In this document: positions 28,188 to 41,018 of the stretch, piece after piece
Layout of the letters: the number at the start of each line of letters is the position of its first letter
How positions within the stretch are numbered: position 1 is the first letter of the stretch
Assembly: GCF_004801415.1 (NCBI RefSeq)
Contig: NZ_SSNX01000011.1
Location: 1-64,000 of the forward strand
Direction: 5' to 3'
Source of the DNA: Deinococcus sp. KSM4-11
Lineage (GTDB): Bacteria; Deinococcota; Deinococci; Deinococcales; Deinococcaceae
DNA: 64,000 nt
Program-made: the position numbers and the translations under genes
The notes under the pieces: model-generated
Seen by the model: the letters and a program-made list of their open reading frames with translations, nothing else
Database searches by the model: none
Told to the model about the DNA's origin: nothing

Positions 28188-28212
28188 ACCGCTCCCAGAC
28201 GGCCCACGTCCG

Positions 28213-28243
28213 GATGGATGCCGTGGTGTGTTCGGCATCCATC
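28213..28243. terminator. Bidirectional hairpin between convergent genes
   Basis: GATGGATGCCG (28213-28223) pairs perfectly with CGGCATCCATC (28233-28243). It lies between the RibD-like and AraC-like genes. There is no T-run on either side. Confidence 0.6.
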
Positions 28244-28253
28244 GGAACCGCAC

Positions 28254-28991
28254 TCAGTCGGCGGCCAGCTCCAGGGAGCGCGCGAAGCTCTCCTCCTCCA
28301 GCCACGCCGAGTGCGACCACGCGTTACCCAGAATCTGGCCGGGGGTGCGGCCCACGAAACGCCGCAGGGCCTTGGTCAGGTGCGGCTGGTCGCTGAAGTC
28401 CAGCTCGTGTACCACGTCGGCAATGCCGTGCCCCTGTTCGAGGAGCGCGGCGGCTTGCCGGGCACGCTCGATGGACTTCACCAGCCGGTGGGTGAGTCCG
28501 GTCGTCTGCCGGAACTGCCGCTGCACCGTTCGCAGGCTCCGGTCTGCGTCCGGAAGATCCTCGTTCACGAGGGTGTGGATGGTCGGCTCGAAGTGCAGCA
28601 CCCGTTGCCGGATGAGGTGCTCGACGAACGCCCCGGCGTCCTGCGCGTCCGGGATGGGCAGGGCACGGTCATCCAGCCAGAACGACTGTCCGGTTGAGAG
28701 GGGCAGCCGCGCATGCCGATCCACCAGTCTTTCCGGCGGCAGGGCGCTCAGCACGGTTCCTAGCCGGAAGGTGATCCCCAGAAACTCCGCGTCCGCCGGG
28801 CAGGCCGCGATGGACGCGCCCGTCTCGGGGCCACGCAGGATGACGCTCACCTCGCCCCGCTGGCGGGTAAAGACCAGCTCGCAGCGGCTGACGGCCATGG
28901 ACGTGAAGGTGCCCGCCTGCTCGCTGCGCGCCTGCCAGACGCTCTCGATGACCGGCGAGTGCCCGCCCAAGACATCGAGCGTGAAGGCCAC
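28254..28991 (-). CDS. AraC-family transcriptional regulator
   Basis: A 245-residue protein. The N-terminal half resembles a sensor domain; residues 150-225 are the double helix-turn-helix (SLRTVQRQFRQTTGL, then FSDQPHLTKALRRFVGRTPGQ). It starts at GTG 28991 behind GGAGGTGAG. The target genes are not evident from the sequence. Confidence 0.88.
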   Translation of the reverse strand: MAFTLDVLGGHSPVIESVWQARSEQAGTFTSMAVSRCELVFTRQRGEVSVILRGPETGASIAACPADAEFLGITFRLGTVLSALPPERLVDRHARLPLSTGQSFWLDDRALPIPDAQDAGAFVEHLIRQRVLHFEPTIHTLVNEDLPDADRSLRTVQRQFRQTTGLTHRLVKSIERARQAAALLEQGHGIADVVHELDFSDQPHLTKALRRFVGRTPGQILGNAWSHSAWLEEESFARSLELAAD

Positions 28992-29023
28992 CGCTCACCT
29001 CCGGGGGTGGAACGACAGGGCGC

Positions 29024-29329
29024 TCACGCGTGATCGATCTCGCGGAGCCGCTCGACCCGCGCCGCTAGATCCGGGAGTTCCAGCGCCCGCAGCGACTTCA
29101 CGGCGCGGGTCATCCCGGCGTCGTCCACGCGGCCCTGGTTCCAGCCGGCGATCAGCATGGCGCAACCCTGAAGGCCGTCCGACACCGTCTCCTTGTGGAA
29201 CATGGCGGCCAGGTTGCCCGGCTGGGCGGGCCGGGTCTGCTGGAGCTGGGCCTGCACGTCCAGAACCACCTGCATGAATACCGGGTCAAGCCGCGCGCGG
29301 TCGTCGGGAGAGATGGCTTTGCCGGTCAT
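29024..29329 (-). CDS. Hypothetical 101-residue protein
   Basis: A helical protein without a recognised family. TACACT lies 6 bases before the ATG at 29329. It ends 32 bases before the AraC-type gene begins on the same strand. Confidence 0.6.
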   Translation of the reverse strand: MTGKAISPDDRARLDPVFMQVVLDVQAQLQQTRPAQPGNLAAMFHKETVSDGLQGCAMLIAGWNQGRVDDAGMTRAVKSLRALELPDLAARVERLREIDHA

Positions 29330-29359
29330 GGACGCAGTGTAGGGGCTCCGGGCCCCTGT

Positions 29360-29605
29360 TCAGCCCTTCGCGGTCAGGTCGTCGTCGAGGGTGCGGCCGT
29401 TGGTGTCGTCGTCGGCCTCGTCCATCTCGCGGTTGGGATTGCCGTGTTCCACGCCGATGTCCGGGTTGCCGGGGCTGTCCTGCACCACGCCGCGATCCTC
29501 GTAGTCGGCGGGAATGTGCCGCAGGCTCTCGGCGTCGCTGTGGTTCTCCTGGGGCTGGTCGTGGGTCTCGTCGCTGCGGTGTCCGGTGCCGGTCATGGGG
29601 TGCAT
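29360..29605 (-). CDS. Small acidic protein, unknown
   Basis: An 81-residue, very polar protein rich in Asp, Glu, His and Asn with no predicted hydrophobic core, so it is probably disordered. The ATG at 29605 or 29596 could be the start. It is divergent from the pullulanase gene. Confidence 0.5.
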   Translation of the reverse strand: MHPMTGTGHRSDETHDQPQENHSDAESLRHIPADYEDRGVVQDSPGNPDIGVEHGNPNREMDEADDDTNGRTLDDDLTAKG

Positions 29606-29700
29606 GCTGCCGTGGGCGCGCGCGGAGCGGGTGTGCTGGGCGTCAAGGGGGCTTGAGACAGACTGGGCAGGACACGGCCCGGTACACTCGGGAACACACC

Positions 29701-32700
29701 ATGAGACGATCTGCGACGCTCCTGACGTTCGCGCTGCTGGCCGCCGCCGCCGCGCAAGCCCCCCTGCCGGCGAATACCGCCCGCGTGCACTACCAGCGTC
29801 CGGACGGCGCGTACACCGGCTGGGGCCTGCACGCCTGGGAGGACACGACCGCCACCGTCACCTGGGACAAGCCCCTGGCCCAGACCGGGAAGGACGACTG
29901 GGGCGCGTACTGGGACATCCCGCTGAAGGCCGGCGCACAGAAGGTCGCCTTCATCGTCCACAAAGGCGACACGAAAGACCCCGGCCCCGACCTGTGGCTC
30001 GACCTGGGTCAGGGCCACGAGCTGTTCCTGAAGTCCGGCAGCGCGAATGTCGCGTATGCGAAGGGCGCGGCCCTGACCGTGGACGCGACGAAGGCGCCCG
30101 CCACGCCGACCGCCCCGAAGACGCCTGCCGCCACCGCACCGACGGCGGCCCCGGCGGCGACCGCAGCCCAGCCGATCCCGAAGAACGTCCTGCGGGTGCG
30201 CTACGTGCGCCCGGATGGCAAATACGACGGCTGGGGGCTGCATGCCTGGGAGGACACGACCGCCACGGTCACGTGGGACAAGCCCCTGGCCCCGACGGGC
30301 ATGGATGCGGGCGGAGCGTACTGGGACGTGCCGCTCAAGGCGGGCGCGGCCAAAGTGGGGTTCATTGTGCATAAGGGCGACGAGAAGGATCCAGGGCCGG
30401 ACATGTTCGCCGACCCCACGAAGGGCACCGAGGTCACCGTGACGAGCGGGAAGGCCGACTTCGCCTACGGCGCACCTGCCGCCCTGAGCGACACCCCTGT
30501 GCCCGCCGGCAGTGTGCGGATCAACTACTACCGCCCGGATGGCAAGTACGACGGCTGGGGCCTGCACGCTTTCGAGGACACCACGGCCACGGTCACGTGG
30601 GACAAGCCGCTGGCGCAGACCGGCACGAACGCATTCGGCGTGTACTGGGACGTGCCCATGAAGACCGACTGGAAGAAACTGGGGTTCATCGTGCACAGGG
30701 GCGACGAGAAGGATCCGGGGCCGGACATGATCCTGACCCGCGAGATGGGCACTCAGGCCTGGATCGTGAGCGGCACCGCGACCGTGAACACCACCCGCCC
30801 CGACACCAGCGTGAAGACCGTGGGCGACCTGAGCAAGCAGCAGGCGATCATGCTGAACGCCACCCAGATCGCCGTGAAGCCGGATCTGGTGCAGCCCGGC
30901 GCGTTCCTGACCCTGCACACGGCCCTGGATGCCAGCCTGAAGCTCGGCGCGGATGGCGTGGACGGCGGCAGCACGATCACGCTGGAGGAGGTGCCCCCCG
31001 GCCTGAGCGCCGCGCAGAAGGCGAAGGTGCCGTATCTCGCGGGCTACCGGCTGGTGCAGGTGCGCGCCGAAGACCGGAGCAAGGTGGCGGAGGCCCTGCG
31101 CGGTCAGCTGGCCGTGAGCAGCGTCATGCCCGACGGCACGGTGCTCGACGCGACCGGCGTGCAGACCGCGTGGGCGCTCGACGACCTCGACGCCTACGAC
31201 GGCCCGCTGGGCGTGACGTGGCAGGGCAACAAGCCCACCGTGCGCCTGTGGGCCCCGACCGCGCAGGACGTCGCGTTGCAGCTCTCGAAGGCCGACGGAT
31301 CGAACGGGCGCACGGTGGCCATGACGCGGGACACCAGGGGCGTGTGGACGGCCACCGGGGATCCGGGCTGGCGCGGCCTGGCCTACCGCTACAGCGTGAA
31401 GGTCTACGCGCCCAGCACCGGGAAGATCGAGACGAACCTCGTCACCGATCCCTACAGCGTGGCCCTGACGCTGAACAGCGCCCGCAGCCTGCTCATTGAC
31501 CTGAACGACGCCGCGCAGAAGCCCGCCGGGTGGGACGCCCTGAAGAAACCCGTGCTGAGAAGCGCCTCGGACCTGAGTTTCTACGAGTTGCACCTGCGCG
31601 ATTTCAGCGCCGCCGACCCGACCGTGCCTGCCGCCCAGCGCGGCACCTATCTGGCCTTCACCCAGACCGGCAGCGCAGGGATGAAGCACCTGAAAGCGCT
31701 GGCCGACGCGGGCTTGAAGGCCATTCACCTGCTGCCGACCTTCGATATCGCCACTATCGAGGAGGACAAATCCAAGTGGAAGGCCACGCCGGATCTGAGC
31801 ACCTTCCCGCCGGACAGCGAGGAGCAGCAGAAGGCCGTGACCGCCATCGGTGACGCCGACGCCTACAACTGGGGCTACGATCCGTACCACTACATGGTGC
31901 CCGAGGGCAGCTACGCCGTGAACCCGGATCAACGCACGAAGGAGTACCGGCAGATGGTCATGGCCCTCAACGGCGCCGGGCTGCGCGTGGTGCAGGACGT
32001 GGTGTTCAACCACACGGACGCCAGCGGGCAGGCCGACCGGAGCGTGCTGGATAAAATCGTGCCCGGCTACTACCACCGCCTGAACGTGAACGGGGGCGTC
32101 GAGAACAGCACGTGCTGCTCGAACACGGCCACCGAGCACACCATGATGCGCCGGCTGATGGTCGACACGCTGGTGCTGATGGCCCGGCAGTACAGAGTGG
32201 ACGGCTTCCGCTTCGACCTGATGGGCCACCACATGGTCGCAGACCTGCAGGCTGTCCGCAGAGCGCTCGACGCCCTGACCCTCCAGCGCGACGGCGTGGA
32301 CGGCAAGGCCATCTACCTGTACGGCGAGGGCTGGGATTTCGGCGAGGTACAGGGGAACAAGCGCGGCGTGAACGCCACGCAGGGCAACCTGTACGGGCAG
32401 GGGATCGGCACCTTCAACGACCGCATCCGGGACGCAGTGCGCGGCGGGAACCCCTTTGGCGGCCTGGAGGATCAGGGCTTCGCGACCGGGCTGTTCACGC
32501 TGTCCAATGGCTTACCGCAGAACGCCGACAAGGCGAAGGCCCTGACACTCGCGGATCAGGTGCGGATCGGGCTGACCGGCAATCTGCGCGACTTCAAGTT
32601 CACGTCCGCCAGCGGCCAGACCGTCACGGGCGGGCAGGTCGATTACGGCGGCCAGCCCACCGGGTACGCCGCCAGCCCCCGCGAATCCATCACCTACGCC

Positions 32701-33411
32701 AGCGCGCACGACAACCAGACCCTGTTCGACGCTGTGCTCCTGAAAGCCCCGAAGAGCGCGACCAGTGCTCAGCGCACCCGAATGCAGAACCTGGGCAACA
32801 GCGTGATCCTGCTCGGACAGGGCCTGCCCTTCAGTTACGCCGGCGACGACATCCTGCGCAGCAAGTCCTTCGACACCGACAGCTACAACAGCGGCGACTG
32901 GTTCAACACGCTCGACTGGAGCCTGAAGGGCAACGGCTTCGGCAAGGGCCTGCCGCCCGCTGACAAGAACAGCGGAAACTGGCCGCTGTACAAGAGCATC
33001 CTGGGCAATCCGGCCATGAAGGTTACGCCCGCCGACATCCAGCGGGCCTTCGACCACTACCGCGAAATGCTCCGCGTGCGGTACTCCAGCACCCTCTTCC
33101 GCCTGGACACGGCCGCGCAGGTTCAGCAGGAACTGAGCTTCCTGAACACTGGCCCGAGCCAGCAGCCCGGCGTGATCGCCATGAAGCTCAGCGGAGCCGT
33201 GAGTGCCACGAACCCGTATAAGACCATCGTGGTGGTCTTCAACGGGAACGATAAGACCATCATGCTCAGCGACCCGGCCCTCGCCGGACTGAACCTGAGC
33301 CTGCACCCCGCCCTGGCGGCCAGCACCGACCCCGTGGTGAAAACCAGCAAGTATGCCGGCAACACCGTGAGCGTGCCGGGCCTGACCACGACTGTGTTTG
33401 TCGGCAAATGA
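29701..33411 (+). CDS. Secreted type I pullulanase with three CBM41 modules
   Basis: A 1236-residue enzyme that cleaves alpha-1,6 branches in pullulan or starch. A signal peptide (1-20) precedes three CBM41/PUD starch-binding modules (about 27-125, 162-258, 270-365), separated by an Ala/Pro/Thr linker. An N-domain and CBM48-like part precede the GH13 barrel. YNWGYDP is at 722-728, DVVFNH at 766-771, the nucleophile Asp839 in GFRFD, the acid Glu876 in GEGWD and Asp1004 in HDN. The modules are highly similar in DNA. TACACT lies 13 bases before the ATG. Confidence 0.94.
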   Translation: MRRSATLLTFALLAAAAAQAPLPANTARVHYQRPDGAYTGWGLHAWEDTTATVTWDKPLAQTGKDDWGAYWDIPLKAGAQKVAFIVHKGDTKDPGPDLWLDLGQGHELFLKSGSANVAYAKGAALTVDATKAPATPTAPKTPAATAPTAAPAATAAQPIPKNVLRVRYVRPDGKYDGWGLHAWEDTTATVTWDKPLAPTGMDAGGAYWDVPLKAGAAKVGFIVHKGDEKDPGPDMFADPTKGTEVTVTSGKADFAYGAPAALSDTPVPAGSVRINYYRPDGKYDGWGLHAFEDTTATVTWDKPLAQTGTNAFGVYWDVPMKTDWKKLGFIVHRGDEKDPGPDMILTREMGTQAWIVSGTATVNTTRPDTSVKTVGDLSKQQAIMLNATQIAVKPDLVQPGAFLTLHTALDASLKLGADGVDGGSTITLEEVPPGLSAAQKAKVPYLAGYRLVQVRAEDRSKVAEALRGQLAVSSVMPDGTVLDATGVQTAWALDDLDAYDGPLGVTWQGNKPTVRLWAPTAQDVALQLSKADGSNGRTVAMTRDTRGVWTATGDPGWRGLAYRYSVKVYAPSTGKIETNLVTDPYSVALTLNSARSLLIDLNDAAQKPAGWDALKKPVLRSASDLSFYELHLRDFSAADPTVPAAQRGTYLAFTQTGSAGMKHLKALADAGLKAIHLLPTFDIATIEEDKSKWKATPDLSTFPPDSEEQQKAVTAIGDADAYNWGYDPYHYMVPEGSYAVNPDQRTKEYRQMVMALNGAGLRVVQDVVFNHTDASGQADRSVLDKIVPGYYHRLNVNGGVENSTCCSNTATEHTMMRRLMVDTLVLMARQYRVDGFRFDLMGHHMVADLQAVRRALDALTLQRDGVDGKAIYLYGEGWDFGEVQGNKRGVNATQGNLYGQGIGTFNDRIRDAVRGGNPFGGLEDQGFATGLFTLSNGLPQNADKAKALTLADQVRIGLTGNLRDFKFTSASGQTVTGGQVDYGGQPTGYAASPRESITYASAHDNQTLFDAVLLKAPKSATSAQRTRMQNLGNSVILLGQGLPFSYAGDDILRSKSFDTDSYNSGDWFNTLDWSLKGNGFGKGLPPADKNSGNWPLYKSILGNPAMKVTPADIQRAFDHYREMLRVRYSSTLFRLDTAAQVQQELSFLNTGPSQQPGVIAMKLSGAVSATNPYKTIVVVFNGNDKTIMLSDPALAGLNLSLHPALAASTDPVVKTSKYAGNTVSVPGLTTTVFVGK

Positions 33412-33465
33412 GCGTAGGCGGTATGGTCTGACGGCACCCGCCCACCCCACGAACAGGAGTTCCCC

Positions 33466-33753
33466 ATGCAAGTGATCGAGAACCAGACCTTCACCAAACA
33501 GCGCATCGAGATCGACGACAAGCAGTTCACGGGCTGCACTTTCGAGGAGTGCATCCTGATCTATAGCGGCACCGGCGGCACCGCCCTGAATGGCTGTCAC
33601 CTGAACAACACTGGCTTTGCCTTCGAGGGCAGCGCCGCCAAGACCATCGAACTGCTGACCGCTATGCACCGGGGTGGGTTTCAGGAACTGGTCGAAGCCA
33701 CCATTGCCGGCATTCGCGGTGAGCAGCCGCGCCCGGCCGCGCCGCAGGCCTGA
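33466..33753 (+). CDS. Hypothetical 95-residue pentapeptide-like protein
   Basis: The middle carries a short, degenerate beta-helix-like pattern (FTGCTFEECILIYSG, ALNGCHLNNTGFAFEG) followed by a helix. No named family is certain. CAGGAG lies 7 bases before the ATG at 33466. It is co-directional with pullulanase. Confidence 0.6.
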   Translation: MQVIENQTFTKQRIEIDDKQFTGCTFEECILIYSGTGGTALNGCHLNNTGFAFEGSAAKTIELLTAMHRGGFQELVEATIAGIRGEQPRPAAPQA

Positions 33754-34064
33754 GCAGAGCAACATTTTGTTCCGGCAGCGGCAGCGCGTCTAAAGCTCAT
33801 CGGGGCATAGCCGTGGCGATGACCAGCATCGTCGCTCCCAGCTTTCGGATCACCGGGCGCGGCCTGATCTTGGTCGTCAGGGTGAATACGGAATCTGCTG
33901 ACCGGAGTCGGCTGGGGGCGGACAGGTAGAGAACCGAGCCGGGCGTTTCCCAGTTCTCGGCATCCCGATGTATCTGCGGCCCCAGGGGATCCTGTAACAG
34001 CTCGTTCAGTGGTGGAAGGTGATTTTGCAGTTAGCCATGCCGTGACCGTAATCCGGAGTCCGGA
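33754..34064. other. Intergenic region with possible gene remnant
   Basis: These 311 bases lie between the pentapeptide-like gene and the ABC ATPase. The minus strand has an open frame of 77 codons (see next entry). A perfect 10-base palindrome AGTCCGGACT lies at 34057-34066, overlapping the ATPase stop. Confidence 0.4.
33797..34030 (-). pseudogene. Possible truncated gene remnant
   Basis: From a TAA at 34033-34031 to a TGA at 33799-33797 one frame stays open for 77 codons. It encodes LPPLNELLQDPLGPQIHRD and then a plausible beta-rich stretch (WETPGSVLYLSAP, VFTLTTKIRPRP). There is no usual start codon early in the frame, so it looks like the 3' part of a gene that has lost its beginning. 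No family recognised. Confidence 0.3.
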
Positions 34065-34777
<713 letters not shown>

Positions 34778-34778
<1 letters not shown>

Positions 34779-35938
34779 CAGACCCTCCCGAGGGCGTCGG
34801 TGATGTTCAGGCGGCTGGCGGCGCGGGCGGGCAGCAGGCCCGAGAGCAGGCCGAGCAGCAGGCTGATGCCCAACGCCAGCAGAGTGAGGCGGGGGGTGAG
34901 GGCGGCGGCGTCGATGCCGGCGAGTTGCTGCGTGTAGAGGTTCACGACCCAGATGCCGACCAGCCCCAGCAGCAGGCCGCCGACGCCACCGACCAGCGAG
35001 AGCAGCAGGCTTTCCGAGAGCACCAGGGCGCGCACGAAGCCGGGCCTGGCTCCGATGGCCCGCAGCGTGCCGAACTCGCGGATGCGTTCGTAGACGCCCA
35101 TCATGACGGTGTTGGCGACGGCCAGGCCACCGACGATCAGGGCGATCAGGGAAATGCCGAAGCGCACGGCGTCGCTGATCTTCAGGGCCCGGTCGAGGAA
35201 GCTGAGGAAGTCGGACTGCGTGGCGGCCTCCAGGTCGAGCTTCTTGGCCAAGGCGGTGGCGACCGTGCGGGCCTGGCGGGGGTCGTCCAGCTTCACGGCG
35301 ACCAGCGACACGCGGCCGTCGGCGCCCTCGCTGCGTTGCAGGGTGCCCAGCGGCAGGAAGATGAAATTATCGACCAGTCCGGATTCCGGCGCGAGGATGC
35401 CCTCGACCTTCACGCGGTTGCGGCGGTTGAGGTTCAGGGTGCTTCCGACCTTCAGGTGCAGGTTCTGCGCGGCCTTCGCTCCGGCCACGGCGACGCCCTC
35501 CCCTTCATCGGCGGCCTGGAGGGCGCGGCCCTGGACGATGGTGGTGCTGGGAAACACGGCCTGAATGCCCTGCGCGGCGGGCAGGCCGTACAGGATGACG
35601 CTCTGCGTGACGTCCAGGCCGCCCCGCACGGCCATGATCACGGGCGTGACCGATTGAATGCCGAGTTCCTTCGACAGCGCCATGATGTCCTGCGTGGTCT
35701 TGCCCGGCAGGTTCGGGTGCAGCGCCATGCCCTGCGACAGCGGCGTGAGGCTCACCTGGATGTCCGGGCCGATCCCGCCGAGCTGCTGCGTGAACACCTT
35801 GCGGATGCCCTCGCCGAGGCTCAGAAAGATGACCATGCTGGCCACGGCCACGGTGATCCCGAGGGCAGTCAGGAGGGTGCGGACGCGGCGGCGGGTCAGG
35901 CCACGCCACGCGAGTCGCCACAGGTCGGTCATGGTCAC
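34778..35938 (-). CDS. FtsX/MacB-type ABC permease
   Basis: A 386-residue permease: one N-terminal helix ([19 protein letters not shown]), a periplasmic MacB-like core domain (about 45-260) and three C-terminal helices. It pairs with the ATPase downstream. No periplasmic adaptor gene is present in the window. Confidence 0.9.
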
Positions 35939-36039
35939 GCCTTAACGTACGCTGCCGGGGCCGGGACCGGTGTGGGTGGGCGGCTACAGAGATCGATCCC
36001 TCCTGAGGATCCTCACGTTCCTTCCCTAGGCTGGGCAGC

Positions 36040-37326
36040 ATGCGTTCTTCCGTCCTCCTCTTTCCTTCCCTGCTGGCCCTGCTGCCCCTGGCGGGTGCCC
36101 AGACGCTGATTCCGCTGGACTCCCGTCCAGCCACGCGGGTGTTGCCGGCCTTGATCGCGGGCCTGGACGGTGGCACGCCGCAGGTTCCGCCGGTTCAGCT
36201 GCTGGGGGACGCAAAACGCGGTGCGGATCCGCTGGCGCTGGGCGCGTGGCTGGAGGGCCAGGCACCGTCCGGGCCGCTGGTCGTGGCGCTGGACGCACTG
36301 GCCTACGGTGGCCTGGTGCAGTCCCGCACGAGTCCGCTGACGACCCTGGAGGCCCTGACCCGACTGGAACTGATCCGGGCGTGGCAAGCCCGCACGAAGC
36401 AGCCGGTGTACGCCTTCATTACCCTGCCGCGCGAACCGGACGCGACGAACCGGACACGGAACCTGGAGGTCGTGAAAACCATGATCGCGTGGGCCAGGGA
36501 GGGCGTGTTCGCGCAACTCGACGTGACCTGGGACGACGCGCTGCCCGGCAGTCCCTCTCCGGCGGAGGGCGCGGCGCTCGCGGTGGACGTCCCGGCGAAC
36601 GTGCGCGTCTATCCGGGAGCGGACGAGGTGCTGGGCATGCTCGCGGCGCGCGCGCTGTCGCCGCAGGCGCGGACGGTGCGCATCGAGTACAGCGATCCGA
36701 AGGCCGCGACCACCGTGATGAAGTACGAGGGCATCCCCCTCACCCAGAGTGCGGTGAACCACGCGCGCGGCAGCGGATTCACGGTGGTGGACTCCGGCCC
36801 GGCCGACCTGACGCTGTTCGTGTTCAACGGAGGCGATGCGCGCCGGGCGGCCGTGCGGATCAGTTCGCTCCTCCAGAAGGAACACGTGGCGGTGGCAGAC
36901 GTGGCGCAGGTGAACGTGGGCACCCCCCGGCTGTGGGCGGATCTGAGCACCCTGCGGCAGACCGCGAATCTGCAGTCCCTGGCGGCGTGGGGCACCCCCG
37001 GCAACAACCTGGGCAGCGCCCTGGCCCACGCGAAACTGGCGCTGGACGCCACGAGCGCCGTGCGTCAGGATGCCCTGCTGGCCCGCGAGTACGCGAACGA
37101 CGTCATCTACTCCACGCAGGTGCGCGCGCTGCTCCGCCGGGCACTGCCGGAGTCGGCGCTGGCCGGCCAGGACGCCCAGACGCAGCTGCTGACGCTGGCG
37201 AAGGAGTTCTTCCCGCTCCGGGTGGGGAACACTTACACCCTGAAAGATGCCTTCCTGCCGTGGGGCCGCTCCTTCGAATGGGACTTCGACCTGACGCCGC
37301 AGTCCGGCCCGCCGTCCACCCCCTGA
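36040..37326 (+). CDS. Secreted DUF4127 protein
   Basis: A 428-residue protein with a signal peptide (1-20). It has the IPLDSRPAT start, [24 protein letters not shown] and [16 protein letters not shown], as in DUF4127, a family of unknown function often near carbohydrate genes. TAGGCT lies 7 bases before the ATG (leaderless layout). It is divergent from the ABC exporter. Confidence 0.8.
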   Translation: MRSSVLLFPSLLALLPLAGAQTLIPLDSRPATRVLPALIAGLDGGTPQVPPVQLLGDAKRGADPLALGAWLEGQAPSGPLVVALDALAYGGLVQSRTSPLTTLEALTRLELIRAWQARTKQPVYAFITLPREPDATNRTRNLEVVKTMIAWAREGVFAQLDVTWDDALPGSPSPAEGAALAVDVPANVRVYPGADEVLGMLAARALSPQARTVRIEYSDPKAATTVMKYEGIPLTQSAVNHARGSGFTVVDSGPADLTLFVFNGGDARRAAVRISSLLQKEHVAVADVAQVNVGTPRLWADLSTLRQTANLQSLAAWGTPGNNLGSALAHAKLALDATSAVRQDALLAREYANDVIYSTQVRALLRRALPESALAGQDAQTQLLTLAKEFFPLRVGNTYTLKDAFLPWGRSFEWDFDLTPQSGPPSTP

Positions 37327-37334
37327 CCTCTCCG

Positions 37335-38212
<878 letters not shown>

Positions 38213-38231
<19 letters not shown>

Positions 38232-38953
38232 ACGGCGACCGTGGCGACCAGCGTGACCAGCAGGCCCAGCAGGCCCACTCCGGCCAGGATCAGGGTGGCG
38301 GTGTTGCGCGTCTCGCCCAGCGGGGCCACGGTGTGGTCAATGTACGCCCCATTGTCTCCCTCCGGGGCGAGCACGTCGACGGGCACGGGCGCGTCGGCGC
38401 GGCCCACCTGAAGGGCGGTGGCACCGGCGCTCTGGGTGGGCCGCAGCACCCCATCGGACGAGAGGGGGGTATATACGGCGTTCGTGACCCAGTACGCGTA
38501 ATTGCCGGGTGGAATGGCCGCGTCGATGACCAGACTCGTCCCCGCGACCTTCACCGTGGGCGCCGCCAGGGGGTGCAGGCCGCTGCCATCCTCGGCTACC
38601 CCTTCCAGGCTGCTGGTGAACCCGGTCACGCGCAGGTGGTACTGCCAGCCGCCCGCGCCGCGCACCCGCAGGCCCGTGTCGGCCAGCGCCATCTGCCCGC
38701 CGAAGCCGGTCTTCACGAAGATGTCCGTCACGCCGGCCGAGTAGCCGCTGGGCGCGTTCCACGGATTGCCCATCTGGCCGAAGGCGACCGTGAACTGCAT
38801 GCCGCTGCCCTGCGGCTGGGCGCTGAGCGACCGCAGATCCAGCGCGTCCTGGGTCAGCGCGGGGCGGGTGGGCAGGACGTACCCGCCGTCTCCACGGGCG
38901 TCGCCGGCCGGATCCGGGATGGTGAGGAGAGCAGCGGTGAGCAGCGACAGCAC
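38213..38953 (-). CDS. Membrane-anchored glucodextranase-C-like protein
   Basis: A 246-residue protein. A short signal-like start is followed by [18 protein letters not shown] and a beta-sandwich resembling the C-terminal binding module of glucodextranase; the protein ends with a membrane helix and WRRTR anchor. It could bind carbohydrate at the cell surface. GTG start at 38953 with TATACT 7 bases upstream. It is transcribed towards the DMT gene. Confidence 0.72.
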
Positions 38954-38983
38954 GCGCGCCAGTATAGGGGGCGGGTGGGTGGC

Positions 38984-40075
38984 CTACAGCCGGACGAGGT
39001 CGTCGCGGTGCACGGCTTCCGGGCCGTAGGTGAAGCCCAGCACCTCCTCGATCTCGCGGGAGTGCCGCCCGGCGATGCGGGTCAGGTCGGCCGACGCGTA
39101 GCGGGTCAGACCACGGGCGATCTCCTGCCCGTCCGGCGCGACCAGCCGGATGGTGTGCCCCCTGCCGAAGGAGCCTTCTACAGCGCGGATGCCGGCGGGC
39201 AGGAGGCTGCCGCCGCGCTCCCGCACGGCGCGGGCCGCTCCTTCGTCCAGCACGACGCGCCCGGCGGCGATCTCGGCCAGGATCCAGCGTTTCCGGGCTT
39301 CCAGGCGCGATCCGGCCGCCACGAAGCGCGTGCCCAGCGCCTCACCTCCGACAATGCGTTGCAGGGCGTCGGGCGCGTCGCCGGGAGCGATCACGACGGG
39401 CGTGCCGGCGCGGGTGGCGATCTCGGCCGCCTGGATCTTGGTGTGCATGCCGCCCGTGCCCCGGTGTGAACCCACGCCGCCCGCCAGCGCCCAGATCTCC
39501 GGCGTGACGCGCTCCACGACCGGAATCAGGGTCGCCTGCGGATCGGCGCGGGGATCGGCGGTGTACAGGCCGGGCGCGTCCGTCAGAATGACCAGCAGGT
39601 CGGCCTCCACGAGGTTCGCCACGAAGGCCGAGAGGGTGTCGTTGTCGCCCACCTTCAGCTGCTCCAGAGCCACGGCGTCGTTCTCGTTGATGATCGGGAG
39701 CACGCCGCGCGCCAGACAGGCGTCCAGGGTGGTGCGGGCGTTCAGGTAGCGGGTGCGGTCACGGAAGTCGTCCGCGATCAGCAGCACCTGTGCCACCGTC
39801 AGGCCATAGATGTCGGCCAGCTGCGCGTACTGGTGCATCAGGCGGCCCTGACCGACCGCGGCCAGCAGCTGCTTCTCGGCCACCGTGCGGTCGCGTGGCG
39901 GAAAGCCCAGCGCCTCCCACCCGGCGATCACGGCGCCGCTGGTCACCAGCACCGCCTCGTGCCCGGCTGCGCGGACGGCCGCGAGTCCGCGCACCAGATC
40001 CACCATCCGGGGACGGTGCAGCCGGTCGGTACCGGCCGTGAGGACGCTTGTGCCCAGTTTGAGTACCACCCGCAT
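38984..40075 (-). CDS. proB: Glutamate 5-kinase
   Basis: A 363-residue enzyme that phosphorylates glutamate in proline synthesis. It has VLKLGTSVLT, VTSGAVIAGW, INENDAV, GTGGMHTK and a C-terminal PUA domain (about 270-363), the typical bacterial arrangement. TATGCT lies 7 bases before the ATG at 40075. proA is not beside it. Confidence 0.95.
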   Translation of the reverse strand: MRVVLKLGTSVLTAGTDRLHRPRMVDLVRGLAAVRAAGHEAVLVTSGAVIAGWEALGFPPRDRTVAEKQLLAAVGQGRLMHQYAQLADIYGLTVAQVLLIADDFRDRTRYLNARTTLDACLARGVLPIINENDAVALEQLKVGDNDTLSAFVANLVEADLLVILTDAPGLYTADPRADPQATLIPVVERVTPEIWALAGGVGSHRGTGGMHTKIQAAEIATRAGTPVVIAPGDAPDALQRIVGGEALGTRFVAAGSRLEARKRWILAEIAAGRVVLDEGAARAVRERGGSLLPAGIRAVEGSFGRGHTIRLVAPDGQEIARGLTRYASADLTRIAGRHSREIEEVLGFTYGPEAVHRDDLVRL

Positions 40076-40130
40076 GCCGGGCAGCATAGTGCGGCGCCCG
40101 GATCGATCCGGGCGGGACGTCCAGCCGGCG

Positions 40131-40613
40131 TCAGTCCACGGAGGCCAGGAGCCGAAGCCATGCCGGCCGGTCGCGGGCGGCGCGCTGCCCCGCGTCGGTG
40201 CTCATCCGCCCGGCCCGTGGCACCACGCCGACCCGCACGAGATCCAGCCGATCCGCATCCCAGCACGCGCCGATGGTCGGGTCGGCCGAGGTCAGGCCCA
40301 GCTCGTGCCCGTGGCAGGCCTCGGCCAGCACGTCTACCTGGGCGTCGCTCAGGGGGAGGCGCGGCCGGTGCTGCCGCACCAGGGCGGCGGCACGTGCGCC
40401 GTGGCCGGTGTCGTGACCCTCGGACTCACGGGCGGCGTCGTGGAACACGGCGAACCAGCGGCACACCTCCACGTCCCCGCCACCCAGGGCGGCCAGCCGG
40501 ACCGCGTGGGTCTCGACGGTCGCCCAGTGCGCCGGCCCGTGCAGGCTGTGGGAACCCAGCGAGAACTGGGCGGCCAGTTCGGCCCGGATGGTCTGGAGTG
40601 CCGCGTCGGTCAT
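40131..40613 (-). CDS. HD-domain phosphohydrolase-like protein
   Basis: A 160-residue protein with the HD pattern: HGPAHW (His), [12 protein letters not shown] (His-Asp), HGHELG and a final DADRLDLVR (Asp). It probably hydrolyses a phosphate ester or nucleotide. It is upstream of proB on the same strand (55-base gap). Confidence 0.8.
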   Translation of the reverse strand: MTDAALQTIRAELAAQFSLGSHSLHGPAHWATVETHAVRLAALGGGDVEVCRWFAVFHDAARESEGHDTGHGARAAALVRQHRPRLPLSDAQVDVLAEACHGHELGLTSADPTIGACWDADRLDLVRVGVVPRAGRMSTDAGQRAARDRPAWLRLLASVD

Positions 40614-40667
40614 GGGCACCTATCGTAGCGGGCTGGCCCTCCCCCATTCCCAACACTTGTGCCGGCG

Positions 40668-40676
40668 TGTTATACT
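40668..40676 (+). promoter_or_regulatory. Extended -10 promoter of rpmF
   Basis: TGTTATACT is an extended -10 with no good -35. A GC-rich hairpin (40689-40713) lies in the leader. Confidence 0.5.
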
Positions 40677-40788
40677 CCCCGCTGTTGTCTCGGCGCCCTC
40701 CCTGGGCGGCCGAGCAGTTGCCCCGGCCGGCAGAGCCCGAACAGGAGCCCTGAAGCAGTGCCGTGTGGCCGCACGAGGAGAGACGATC

Positions 40789-40971
<183 letters not shown>

Positions 40972-40990
40972 GACGCGCCCTGCACGAAGA

Positions 40991-41014
40991 AGCCCCCCCT
41001 GCGGGGGCTTTTTT
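40991..41014 (+). terminator. Terminator of rpmF
   Basis: AGCCCCC (40991-40997) pairs with GGGGGCT (41003-41009) and runs into six T. Confidence 0.9.
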
Positions 41015-41018
41015 CTTG

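Noticed and set aside
29780..30800. Regularly spaced repeats that could suggest a CRISPR array or tandem DNA repeat
   Set aside because: The three copies are about 330 bases apart, are in frame and encode CBM41 modules.
29593..32232. An 879-codon open frame on the minus strand across the pullulanase
   Set aside because: Antisense shadow; the pullulanase catalytic motifs on the plus strand are decisive.
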